64,000 bases of DNA from Schistosoma haematobium. Lineage: Eukaryota; Platyhelminthes; Trematoda; Strigeidida; Schistosomatidae. Both the position numbers and the translations under genes were made by a program. Positions 36,301-50,800 of this stretch are shown here, one piece after another; the first letter of the stretch is position 1; each line of letters opens with the position of its first letter. The stretch is taken from the NCBI RefSeq assembly GCF_000699445.3, contig NC_067196.1, forward strand, positions 76,994,364-77,058,363, given 5' to 3'. The notes beneath the pieces are model-generated. The model was not told where the DNA came from. It did no database searches and saw nothing but the letters and a program-made list of their open reading frames with translations.

Positions 36301-39300
36301 GGGCAGTTGATTGGAGGTCTTTATCTTACACGACCAAACCATCTAGCTCAGAGAACAAAACTCCATCAAAAAAATAGACTAGTATTACCCTTTTACTTTA
36401 CATTAAGATGTAGTCTAATATGTAGGTATATACTTCTTTATCATAGTTTTTTTCAGCAACTTTTAAAATCAATTCTTATTCAGAGAAAATAGAACAAACC
36501 CTTTGTTCAAGTATACATATAAGTATTGCGTAATCTGTTTTGTTTTTCCTTTTTTCATTGGCTTATATAGTTTGCATGTCATATATATATTATGTAATGT
36601 TACTTAATAAATAAATAATACAATTCCAAACTCTTATTCATTTCACTTATATTCACTTTGAAAATATGTACTATCTACATCATTAAAATGTAGAATAGTT
36701 GATAGTCTATATAAACTTACGAAATTACAAGTAGTATTATTCCAGAACAATAAAATTATCATTCAATAAAGTTTTCAAAAGATCATGATTGAAACCTTTA
36801 TCCCCCTCAAAAAATATTTGTTATATTGTATTAGTCTTTAAGAGTTACTAAGATGATATTTCCACTGAGAAAAAAAACATCTTCTGAATTACATTACTTA
36901 ATATTACCTTTAGCCATAGTTGATTCAAAATTTACACTTAGTCGATAAATAACTTTGACTGGAACTGATAAATGTTATATTGTTACTATGTTGAAAGATT
37001 TATCTGGAAAGAACTTCACAAATATTTTACTTATCATCTAATTTAAGTAATGTTAATAAACTTTTAAGTCATAAAAATATAGTCTGTAGATACTGATACT
37101 TGTGATTATATAAAAACAGGCAGTGTGTAACCCAGATATCTTTAATTTGTACGTTTATTAATGTAACAATTATGCAGTGTTTTAAAATATTCGTATTAGG
37201 GTATTTGAACTATAAGTCTTTTACAAATACATTCTTCCTCTTTAATGTCTTACATCAACTCGGAGCCCAAATACTGTGGAACTGTTCGATCAAATTTAGA
37301 CGAACGTTCTTATCTATAAGTCACTTATTTATAATTTCTCTAGTGAATTATTTGTTCATACATGAAAATGATAGATATCAATCCAATAGAGAAATTACTT
37401 GTATGGTCGTTTTGCTTGCATGAAAACTAGATAAGATATCATAATTTGGTTTCCCTCGCCTGTTTTTCAGGTGACAGTAAATGATTATCACATTCAAGCA
37501 AATAGAAATATGAGGAGAAAATGTAGGAATTATTGATTAACGTATGGTTGTAAAAAATATCGCATAAATACAAAATGCTACATATTTAGGTAAAAAACAG
37601 ATGATTCAATTCACTCTTGTATCTTCCCATTGTTATTTAGGACTGCATTCGATCAGTCTCATGTTGGCATATGTGCATCATGTGCGAATTGCCTCAATAT
37701 AACCTTAAGTCACAAGCTTTTTAAGTAAAGATGGATAGTGGCTTGCAGTGGAATATAGGATGCGCATTTCGTCCTATTTGGGACTCGCCAGCTGGCGTTA
37801 CCTGCTTCCCAGACTCAAGCTCAGTACCGTTCACTTGAAACGTCATCGCATTGTCTACTTAGCTACCGTGTCCTGATGGACACCTGCTTGTTCATTAGGG
37901 TGAAGTTTGAATTCACTTGGTGTTATGAACACCAACGCTGGGATGCAGGTACATCCAGCGGACGAGTTCCAAATAGGACGAAACGCGCATCAGACTGGAT
38001 TCCACTGCTAGCAACTATCCATTTTTGCTTAAATAACCTTTTAGTTTGTAATTTCATTCGCAGATATATAGATATTTATACAAAATAGTTGTTGTTAGCT
38101 AAATTGTTCCAATCAAATTTGTCTGAATGTTGACAGTTTTTAGATGGCCGATAATCACTACAGATAATCCTATTGAGATTTCGGATAGTTGTTTACACCA
38201 AGCAGATAAAATATAGAAATAATTTTTTAGCTTATGTATCGATACAAACGTCTATGCAGATAATTTAGATTTTCCGGTATTTTCAAATTACGACAGAATT
38301 TTCAGTTGCTTTAAATACTGGCGCATTGATTTACATATATAGGATGCACATTGCGGAAATCATTGAACTGAACCACAAGGCAAGCCTTAACTGTCATTCG
38401 TGAAGGCAAAAGGAAAAGAGAAAAACTAGAGAACACATGATATTGGGACTTGGATGTAGACAATGTAGCCAATGGAAACAACTAAAAAGAAGAGCTTGGG
38501 ACATAATTTGCCGGAGAATTCTGGTTCATGACCTATAATCCTCCACGATAGGTATTGGATGTAAGCAAGTATGTAATGTCTTCTATTTAAAGTAGTATCA
38601 CTAATTAATTGGCTTGTACTAGTAATAATAAGTCGTATAGAATCCATCTTAACACTATTCCAGTTTCATGAAGTATTATAATTCGCCAAACCTCAAGTCT
38701 CGTACATGAAATTTCAATCAATTATCCATATTATGTGCTTTCCATCAGTTGGACGAATTCATTAAGTACTGATAAAATCATTTCTGCTATAGGAATACGA
38801 TGTGTAATTGTCATAAACGGCTTTGTTTTTTATACTGAAATATTAAAAATGTCTTAAAACAATTAATTTCAAACAAAAATAAAAGTGTATTGAGAACTTA
38901 CACCATCCAATAGAAGCATAAAGAATAAAAGATGTCCTACTTTCATGCATTACATGAACAAGAACACTGTTATGAAGATAAAGTGCTTCCATAAGTACCC
39001 AAGAATATGTTGCTTCAATTGTAAACACATGAAGAGTTGTGAATACTTTGCAAATAATCTTAAAATGAAAAAAATAAAATAAAATTTTTGAATTGTTACA
39101 TATTTTTATTTAAATGTTTTGTATCATATTAGAAGAATAATTGGTGAGACTATAATTTATGGACGACCTATAAGCCACGCTCAAGGAATCAGCGAAACCC
39201 ACTGGACCCAAGGAGTATTGTATACTTTGTTGGATAACTAAGAAATGACACAGAGTCCATGTGCTATACTATATTATACTCTTTTCTTTATAGTGTATCC

Positions 39301-42300
39301 ATTTCATTCAATTATTTCTAGCATTTTAATTTCATTATTTATAAATGTTCCCAATAACAGTAATAATATAATAATAATAATTTATATATTATGAAAATAA
39401 TAATTACAGAATTCACGCCAGTTTACACGCATGATCAATTTGATATAAATTGTAACATTAGTCGTACAGAACAAACATGTGATAGAAGAAGGTATACTAG
39501 TTCAGTAGTTGTTTAGATAGTACATCTATTACAGCGATCCAATGCATCAGCCGGGAATTTTTAATATTTTTTAAATGGACAACTAAATGAATAAGTCATC
39601 ATTATTAATTCTATTCATAATTACACGAAAGAATAACATTACAATTAATATGTGATTTCATTTTTTCTATTATTAGTTATTAAATTATCAGAACAAAAAT
39701 CTAATCACATAAACACTTTAAACATTAAACCAAACTCTTACATGAAGAAAAATCTGGAAGTTTATGAATCAAGAAAAAAAATCTATTGAATTACTGTATC
39801 GGCCTTTAAAAAAAGTTTATATACACCATTGTAACTGAATTCATAATTATTTCACCTTGACTCGATTGTTGAGATTACACCATGGAGATTAAAATATCAA
39901 TTGTATGAAATGTTGAGTGTATTATGAAATGCCAGTTATTGACAATACACTTATACGGTTAGGATGAATCGTTATTTCAGTAAGATAATTTACCCATTTT
40001 AGTCCAATTATTATATGGAAATAAATAAAAGAACTTATCTATCGGCATGAAATTAGTAATTCAAAATTTTAAACTTTCTTTATGAGCCCATTCAAACATT
40101 TCTAGTTTTATAGATAATGGTATTACTAACCGACTATCAATAATCTCCCAGCGATATTCGAATTATAGTTACCATATTATTCGTGGCTTCAGTCACCAGT
40201 TGATATTAGCTAGAACATCATTTAAAAATAGAAAACACTGAACTGTTGTTTCATCGTATTTTTTGACTATTTGGGAGAGCATATCCACAACCCGAACTTA
40301 AAAAATCGAATCCAAGAACTGTATTGTCCGCAAACACCAAATGCTTTACATGTCTATCTCACGACGTTACGCAAAAATCGTTCACAGATTGCTTCATATA
40401 CGACTTCGCTGAACCCCCGTGCTCACGGCTTCTCATTAAAACTCTAGGAATTACACCTTGAAACTAGTTATTAGTCAGCACAGATTGCCCAGATTGTTAA
40501 CTTATCATAGTCTAAATCACAAACTAATCTCAGCTGAACCGTCATTGATTTTTTCAATAAGACATCGTAATTTCCTGTTTTAACTTTTTTGTTATTATTT
40601 AGACCAATAACTTTGATACGAACACAAATGTCATTTTCCATATTTTAGTATGCACTCATTTTAACTGTTAAAAAACACGAAGTTCAGGGAAATGATCACT
40701 TTTTCAACGAATTTATTATCAAACCATACAATAGTATATTTACAAAACTTTTTTTAAGTATTAGTTTCGTACATAACATATGCTTTTATGTAACAAAGTA
40801 CATTTGTACTACTACTATTCTAATTATTTATGATCACCTACCCCTTGACCGTCTGCTGCATGTTTTATAAAATGTAAGACGCAACGTAGCAAAATTGCAC
40901 TGAACAAATTCAAATGTAGATTATTCCTTGTGCATCTGAGACGTCTGTAAATAAGAAAAATAAGATTATAAAATATATGAATAACGTATTTTAGAATCCT
41001 TAGTTAAATAAATAAAATTTCTTCATTATATCAATGAGTATTTATCACTACTATGTTGTCAATATCCATCAAGTAAGTTTAGAAACACTGGTGGGATGCC
41101 TATTTTCTTTCACGAAGAGTAACAGGTGTAAGTAAGTAAGTAAATAAGTGAGTTTAGGAACATATATTAACAAGAAGATTCTTTTATATCACATACATGG
41201 AAAGGTAAATGAATGTCATTGAGTTTAGAATATTCATTCTAACTGCATGAACTTACATAAAACATGAAGTAAACATCATGTGAATAATTTGTTCTTTACG
41301 CTTACTATTCATTTACATTGAATTTTAGGAAACTAACTCGCTAAAAAACCCAAACGTTAACCAGTCTCATTAGCATATTAATAAATAAAAAAACAGTCAT
41401 CTTAACTAATATTTTCTTTTCTTATATTTTCCTTTTTTGCTTTACTTATACTTTTAACATATAATATTTGATTGTTCACAATGATAAACTATTATCAACT
41501 AGTGTTCCCAGCTATTCAAATATTATGATTTATCATATTGTATTATCTAATAGTAAAGTGTTTTGTTAACTTTTAATGTCTTAGTGTATGTTTATAGCTT
41601 ATCAAATATCAATTGTTATAATCTACATAACCATATAAGTAATAAAGGTATTTGTCGCCAAAAATATCTGTTTCATTTTTACTTATATATTTTAATATCA
41701 GATGGGTTTTGTGGATATTATAGTAATTTCAATGGTTAAGATCATGAGTCAGTTGAAGCTAGACCACCATGGAAAACCTGGAAGCACTGGATGACCGTTT
41801 CGTCCTATTGTGTGACTCCTCAACAGCGCGCATCCACAACCTCGGCATCTGCGAGATTCGAACCCAGGACCTATCAGTCTCGCACCAGGCGCTTAACCAT
41901 TAAAGCACTGAGCCGGCCGGCATCCAACGGTGTAAATATTTAACTTCAACCAATCCACGAAAGTGCTCCACCGTTCACCATTTTCTTCAGACTTGGTTGA
42001 ACTCCACTGGTAACAGCTTCTAACTAGAACTTCAGGAAATACCTCTTGAACTCAATCACTAAGACGAAACGGTCGTCCAGTGCTTCCAGATTTACCATGG
42101 TGATCTAGCTTCAATTAACTCATGATTTCAACTATTGAAATTACCCCTTGTGATACAAATATTATTTATTTAATTTTAATAAAATCAGTTATTTCTCATC
42201 TATTTAAAATTGGTCTCTCTATACGTCACAATTCAACAATTAATTACATATAATCAATACACAAGAACTAACACAGTCAATTACATATGATAACAGTGTA

Positions 42301-45300
42301 TATTTCAATCATTACTCATTTGAATCATATTTTTTTATTAATAATAATTAAGTGCATAATAATATCAAGCTACTAATTATGCTTTAATAATATAAACGAA
42401 AGTGAATAGAATCATATGAGATTAGATTACATATGACGTAATATTATCGATATTTAATGAAATTGTAGTATTTATCATAATTTCTAGTGAACTGATTAAG
42501 AAAAATTCAAAATTAATTTATCTAATTTGTAGACTTAATACGATAAGACTACAAGTTATGAATGACCTATGGATGACTATGAAAATGTCCACCTATTAAC
42601 TAGGTCTAAATGAAGATTGTAAACCAATGTGAGGAATTGTAAATACGATTTACGGTTGATGGTTAAGCTTAGGAATTAGATTTACGGTTTTCATCACGAA
42701 TTTACATCAGCCATAATGCAGAAATAGTATATAACCAAATGAATGTATGAATTTTGCGTTAAAATCCGAGACCTGTTATCTCAAATGTGATTGGTTCGTC
42801 CATAAATTATAGTCTCACCAGAAGTTTAATATAGTTCTTTTTCAAAAACGAACCAGTTACATTAAATTCATTGTGTCATTCTTGAAATCATATAACAATT
42901 ACAGATTCATATTTGTTGGTTATTTCACACTGATTGTTTATATTTAATAAAGGCAGATTTGTCAGAAAATAGATTTAGTTTAAAATAAAAAATTCAAGGT
43001 ATGTGCTCAACTAATGATCGATGCGAGTAATTATTATGTACTACTGTGGTGCGTGTTACTTATATTGACATAAGTAGTACATAACGCGAGTCAGGAATGT
43101 AATGTCTGGCAGCAGAAGATAGGGAAGACCAAGAAAGGAAGAGCGGGAATAGAAAGCAAATAGTATGGAAATACAAGAACAATGAAGTTCGAGACAATTA
43201 TTGAACATTTTGCAAATTAAGCATTATAGTATGGTTGTTCTATTTTACCAAGTAACTCTGTACTGTTGTGCTAAATAATAATTCGGTCGTCCTCACCTGT
43301 GTTCTCCTTCACTACACTACAATCGTAATATTATTGTGCCATCCAAGATGATCAAAAATTTGGATAATATAGGTAGTCTGTAGAAGAAGTTATATGTTGA
43401 AAAGATGTAAGTTGGAAAAAGTCCAAACTTTAAATTGTAATTCAATATTCACAGTCTGTTTAACTGCCCAGTCTATGCTATATACGATGGCAACCATAAA
43501 AAAAATAACAAACTTCCAAAAACATTAAAATTTGGACGTTTTTTTGAAGTACTACATCCTTTCGTTGTAAAGGGAACTAGAAAATCATGCATCCGATATG
43601 CACAACCTATTTAACATCACATTGTATGCAATCAATTATTACAATCTGATTAGAATCTATTTATCAACGCTTGAATAACCAAGACAAATTAAGTACAGTG
43701 GTGACTTTTTAAACTTTCAGAATTTTAAGTTAAAGCAGTGTTTTAAAAAATCAACATAAATAATTTAAACACGTCAAAATTGATGAAATTAGTTTTATCA
43801 GTATAAGGCATAGGGGAGATTAGGGAATTTTCATAGTTTTTAAATTATAAATAGATCTTGTTCTTATCCCCATTCACAACCTGGAAGAAATAGACGGTAG
43901 TTGTTATATCCCGGTGAAGATTAAATTACAGGTAACTTCTAAGGTCTATTAATGGACTAATATTCTATAAATATTCTTATTGTATAACTATTCAACAATT
44001 ACATTATGTATATTTATATTCCTCTTATTATAAGCTTTATTTTGACCTATAAATTATTATTGTACGATTTACGGTTCTTAAGCTATGCTCAGGCTATTAA
44101 TTACTGTCCCTCTCGTTCACAGCCACTTTTGGGCTTATTTGTGTACACATGTTATTTTCTATTTTATGGTACGTTGTGGTCTGTCTGATTGATATATAAA
44201 CCGAGTATGTCTGAAATAAACGATTCGATCTGATTCGATTCGATTCATATTACGGAAGCTGGTATTGTGTTCTGGACTCAAGTGGAAGGGCTAGGAGGAT
44301 ATAGGACCAATAAGGACGCTAAACTGCCCACACCGCTTGAACGTCATTGGTTGGCCTAGTGTGAAGATTCGTATAAGTCGTATTCGGATTGGTAGATAAT
44401 TCGTGTGATAGAAAAGCCAGACGTCAAGGTCATAACAGTAGTTTTGTCCTAGTACGGGACTTTTTAGGAGTGTGTATACATCACTACACGGAACAGAATC
44501 CGTGGTTTTCGGTCTCCCGATTTTCATAGTGATATGAAGGAAAGAAAAGTCAATTACCCACAAAAGTTTTTTGAAAAATATAAAAAGCGTAAAGAAAATA
44601 ATACTGAATTAATTACTGTCAATAAAAAAACCAATAACTATAAGTCTAAACTTCAAAGGTGACGAGGTTGCAAACACAATCAACAGGAGACTGAATACTG
44701 CGCTAGCCAGAACCTATCCGGCGGCCAAACTTAATTCTTTATAAAACAACATGTTCATTAACTCAATCAAAGGTTGATAAGCATCCTTTTCATGTTACCG
44801 CCAATTGTATTTATAAATTTACATGTACCTGCCAAAGCAGCTACATTGGCCGAACAGAAAGGAGGGCATATCTCAGATTTTTTGAACATGTTCCAAAAAA
44901 CCTCAGAACAAGAGAAAGAAAGACTCTATGTAGCGCAATCACTAAACATCTGCTTGACACAGGCCATCAGGTTGACACCCTACAATCATTCAAGGTCATT
45001 AGTAAGCAGCCAAACTCCAGTCTTCTGAAGTTTGCTGAAGCAGTTGCTATCAGGCGCCAAAAACCTGATTTATGTGTTCAGAAGGAGATGATTGTTAATC
45101 TTTCCCTGCCTTGGTGACAAATATTCTTCCGCTGCAGCTTAAAAAATTGTTTATTTTTAATTTTATCTTTTATATTTATTACGTCATTGATTTTATTTTT
45201 TCAACTATCTTTAAAAATTAATAGTCTTTCAACTGAACTCTACTCACTATGTTCCTATCAATGTTTATCCATTATGTAATCAATTGTTTCTACCCCTTTG

Positions 45301-47862
45301 AACTGTTGTCACAATTAATGCTCTAGAATATTCTTTCACATTAGGTATATATTTACAATATTCAGCCTATTAATTTCATTTACACCCATGTCATACTTTA
45401 CGAATATTTCTTAAATATAAACCCTCTCATGTAAGCAATTCAAACCCATTATGTAATTATTATCTTTTTAAATACTATAGGTTGTAAGCAGCTGACGAGA
45501 ACCTACGAAATAAAATGAATTCATGTTATTCTGCTAGAATCTTTGTTCTTGCTCTTTTCAAAATGATAAAGGGAACTATGTGTATGAAATTACCCATTAT
45601 TACTTTCGTTCAAGATTACTTCCGTTTTGATTCAATGTAATGATTACTCAATTTAGTATTTGTTTCCTTTTCTCGTATGATATTTTATTCTGCATAATAT
45701 GCGATAGTCTTGTATTCCATTGACCTGAACTATGCTCAGTATGTGATTTCTTATAACTCTAAGTATTTTTCATATATGTGATTCCATTCTAATTATTAAT
45801 CAAAATGAGTGTACAATCAATGTATAAATAAGTGTATTTTCTACTAGAATCGTTGTCGTCGTGTTTCGGGTTTAATAAATTATCAATTATACCAATCTTT
45901 GTGTTCTTACTTTCACGTCGTGGGGATCACAGAGGTCCCTCGTTCCGAGTATATGTGATAAGCGTTTCCGACATAACAATCAGTGATGACCAGATACAAA
46001 AAGTAGCGTTGAAAGATCCAAGACAATAAGCATTCAACCGACAAGTTATAGCACATAGGTTGTGAAACTAAGGTCAATTCATGAATTACAATCGATGAAA
46101 ATTAGTGTCGACAACAATTTTAGTTAGTCTTTTTAACATTTGTTACGGTAACTTCTGATAAATCAGTTAATACTAAACAACACTAATTTGAATAGGAAAA
46201 TGAGTGTGCTTGACAGAATGGTTCTGAGTACTGCAGTCAAGAAAATCATTAGCTTTACTAAGATATTCACTATAGAAAATGTAATTACCACAGACCATAA
46301 CGAATAAAACAAAACACTATGGCTTACCGAAACCGTAAAATTATCCCAGTAGCTATTAATAATAAAATCATAGATATTGCGTAACCATAAAACACAGAAG
46401 TTTGTATGATAGGCAAATGGATCTATAACCGAAATAGACGAAGATATAAATGGTGAATTATAACATTCAAACGTTTTTTACATCTTTACAAAAAAAAGAG
46501 CACAAGAATAGGAATTTTTAAGCAATTTTGATTCACTATGATATTGTAATTTTATTTAATAATTGCATGAGATATCTGAGTGAATGAATATTATAACGAA
46601 CTTATAAACGAAGAAATATAAACGGAAGAGGGGATGATAAATAAACATTGAATGGGAAAAAATATAGGCAAGATCGTTTATTATGCTATATTAAGCTAAT
46701 CAAATGATAGTGTTAAGAATTATTTCTTATATATCGTATAATTTGTCGTTTCTCAGTATAATTCGATTTCGTCTCGTATATATTACAGAAACTATAAAGA
46801 TCGGAACTAATAACCCTTGTTTACGTGCTGAAAAAATCCTGTCTTCGTGAGGATATGACCTAATAAACGATATTATTAAATTTTCCCATTCCGTATTTAT
46901 TTGTTTTTATTTACTTTCTTCCATATATTTATGACGTAATTTTAATGGCTTTTATTGATCATTATCTTCATTCCCATCTCTCAAGTTCTGACTTACTTTC
47001 GTATTTGAACTGCTGGTTAAAACGACATTTTATTGATCTTATCTTTACTTGTCCACCTGTCTTTTTACTAAAAATTTGTACTTTCACTATTTATATATGG
47101 TTACACAATCCATTCATTATTAGTATTGAATACCTGAATATTTTTTAATATATGCGTATAAATATTCCTCTACGTTAGGGTAAATCTTAATGAAGATCTG
47201 ACTGAAAACTATAGTCCTTGCTTATATGCGTTTTACTCATTGTTTGATCTGTAATTCACTTTATGAACCTATTTACGTTTATCCGTAACTACAATGAGCA
47301 AAATGAAAGATCAAGTTGATTGCTAATTTTTTGTACCATAAGTAATTTTCGGAGTTCCAGTATTTTTCGAATTTTTTATTGTAAATTATTTATTCTCATA
47401 CGTCTTCTACAGATATATACTAGCAGTTACATTATCCATAACTCATAAAAGCTACAATTCATAGGCAGTTTCTGAGTAGACTAGTAAATTTTAATGTTTA
47501 ACATTTATAATAAATTATTTCAATAGAAACAGTGTATATACCAACCGCCATTATGTCTTCATGATGTACACAATCACTATAATTGGATCTATCGAATTTC
47601 CAAACAATGATGTTTCTCCCGTTTAAATCTTGTGTCTTGATAGTTATATTACATGGGCGATAAACCATCCCAGTTTTTTTAACGCCTGGAACATGAGATG
47701 GACAAGGTATTTTAGCAATTGTTCCACCCTTTGTTGGTGGCCAGCAAGATACTGAATCAAATTCTGTAAGACAGTATTCCGTTTGAAAATAAATTTGAGA
47801 TTTCTCTAGAAAACAAAAATACGAAAATTAAAACTCATTAAGGCTACCAGTGAAAGTAAAGC

Positions 47863-47893
<31 letters not shown>

Positions 47894-50800
47894 CCTGTTC
47901 GCTCGCTCATTCAACTCGCACGCTCACTCGCTCGCCCACTTGCTTTCCGGCACTACTCTCTCATACTTGCTTAGCGTACCTGTAATCTTGGTTATCTGTG
48001 CGTGGTGCAATAATAAATGTAATCAACACTTCTTATTTGCCTTCTGATTAATACACAGTTGGTGCGTTATCTAGTGACGGTTATCAAGACGAACTGTATA
48101 TGGAGTTTAAGGATTATACTGAATACCAACCACATCATGTTCTATTTTTTAATAAAATTCTAATTATTATAATTTAACTCAATACTTTCAAAATTAATGT
48201 CTTTCTCATTCAACATACGATATTCAATAATGAATATCAGGCAAGTTTAAAAGAAAAGCTAACCAGATATGGATGAACAGAAATTAATGGTTGTTTTGAA
48301 AATGAGATCAATCATGAAAATTCACATTTTCATTTGTTTCCGTTTATAGTTTTCTTTTCTTTTCCTCTTTTTTTGTTTTCAGAAACGTTAAGAAAAAGAT
48401 ACAATAAACTAATTGTACGAAATGAATGTTAAAGATCAAAACATTTTCTTTTCAAGTGGATTAGTTTATTTTTCTAAATGTAGAATAGTTCTCTAATGCA
48501 GTTAATTATTTCTCTTGACAAATCGGCCAATCCATTTTAAAGGATACACAAAGAGATATTAATTTCATTTTGATTGTAGTCCTTTTCAGAACAAGAAATG
48601 TCCAAAATTGTGTTCTATACTGACGTTCATACAACTATGTACAATTTAATCAAGGTGTTTTGTTCCTTGGTAATAACAATTTGTTAATGAATGTATTTTA
48701 TTTAAAGGCTAATACAAGCCATGATATTTAAATAATTATGATGGATTCAAGATTACTGAACTATATATTAGATACATTTCTGGTTTTTCGTTTATTTTAA
48801 AAAGATAATTAGATAGAATTGGATATAAAAGAATATTCATGTAGTGATTTGTTGTAAAAGCAAATATACAAGAATTTTATCTGACTTATACGCCTGAAAT
48901 GCGTCATTTCATGTTGGGTAGCTGGTTAGTATCATATGCCTTAGTACAAAGTATGACTTTAAATGGTGTTACACTGTAACACCAATGAAAAAACTGAAAA
49001 TAAGTAACTGAGGACTCTGACAACCTTCTAAACTAGGGTCTTTAACTATATATATAATATTCTTGCGTTGTTCCTTTGTACTATTTAAACTTGGAACAAT
49101 TCTCCTAAGAAAAGACCTACAATGAGTCACGAAACGTCAGAAAATCTAATTTTTCTACTCATTGGGATATTACAGACATATTAATTGATTGATAGAGTCC
49201 CTATTTGTTCAACATTCTCTATGATACCAATTGGTTATAGATGATCAGATATAATACAGGAGATTACATTTTATTTTATCCAATGTGTTTGAGCAGCTAC
49301 CATTATTTTTATGAATAGATTTTCGTTGTACTTTGTTGGATATTATCACTAAAGAATTTCATGTTTAGTAAAAACCTATGGTGTGAACTGTATTCTTACA
49401 CTGAAACACTTCTTGTTGCAGTCGTTTCACTTATTCCTCCAAGAAATCTTTTTACTTCATTTATTTGTACATATTTTATAAGGCTGGTAGCATAAAAGAA
49501 TGATCTTAAGTTCCAGAGCTGAATAAGTAGCCTATGAATCGCATAACTCACAATTATTTGTACTTTAAATGAAATTTATTCTTGTTTATTTTCTTATCAA
49601 ATGTTTGTACATAACTGTGTAAATGAGCTAAATAAAGCTCTATTTGTTGATAGATTATTATGGATTTTAATATACACTTATTTTAGACCCCAAATCAATA
49701 ATTCGGTTTTCTTCCGTTATTAACAGTTCCCTATATATTGATTCAGTCGATATATCCTAAACAACAGACAACAATATCTAATTTCATTGGCAAACCAATT
49801 TATGATATTCATAAGCATGTAGGTGGTTTGGTCGTAGCTAGAGGACAAAGTCGGAGTTTTAATTTTCAAACAAATCCCAGTTCCGTACATCCTGATACTA
49901 TGATAGTTTTAAATAAAACTGAAAAAAAATCATTTCATTATATTTAAGAGTATCCTAACTGCTATAAATGGTCTTTGTATGTTTTAGTTTAGAAAATAGC
50001 TAACTTTGAACAAACAAACCATAATACAAAATTTAAAATGTATGACATTCAACAGAAGGTAAATTGTTGATGGATTTATCGTTTGTAATTACATAAATGA
50101 CGCTTCCTAATTGTTTTACGAGTTGAGGAAACATATGTTAACATTAAATTTACGAGAGGTTATTAAGGGAATGATCAGTTCTGTTTCCTTTGTACTAGTT
50201 AATCTTGTGTTATTTTACTTTCGATTATTTGTTTACTCTGAAGATGTAGTCTACATTAAATGACAAAATGTCAGAAATAATTTTTTTACCATTGGGATAT
50301 AACAAAATATATTTATTATTAACTCTATGCACAATGCTCAATTTATTTGAAACTATCAAATCCAACGTTAGTACTGATGCCTATAATAAGCAATTCAACA
50401 ATCTGGACATGCACATAAAAACGATTAAACGACAAAATAACCAAGAAAAGCATATTTTGTAAAGAAACATAGACAGGGCAATAATTAAATTATATTATCC
50501 TTCATCCTGTTAGTTACAAAGGCTGCTTAGTTAAAATCTTATTTAACAGAGTTAGAAAGTTGTATTCAGCCTACGAAAGAAAAGTAAGAATCGTATAAAT
50601 TAAACATGTCTTATAAAAGTTTAATATGCAAATAAGTTTACTTTTTGAATACAGAAAAAAATGTTTAGTGAGTGACCCAGATAACTCTTGGATACCAGAG
50701 AAATGAAACTTTAAGCAGAAATAATGAAAGGATTAAAGCAAATTTAAGATGATATTTTTCTTGCAGCCTCACTTTCTCCGTGATATGACATCAAATATTT

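Larger units (their letters stand above)
35297..38901 (-). other. Receptor intron between the TM3 and TM4 exons
   Basis: Contains two foldback repeats (35486-35705, 36180-36372), the Sm-alpha pair (37600-38032) and an RTE fragment (38335-38585). 36373-37599 is plain. Confidence 0.8.
40945..46327 (-). other. Receptor intron between the TM1 and TM2 exons
   Basis: The most repeat-laden intron: RTE tail, SINE dimer, dispersed repeat, SINE with solo LTR, Penelope-like nuclease end with ribozyme-like motif, and LTR-like fragment. 42836-43805 has no recognised feature. Confidence 0.8.

Noticed and set aside
43010..43320. Purine-rich stretch resembling a repeat or exon (GGAAGACCAAGAAAGGAAG)
   Set aside because: No second copy in the window and no consistent frame or splice sites.
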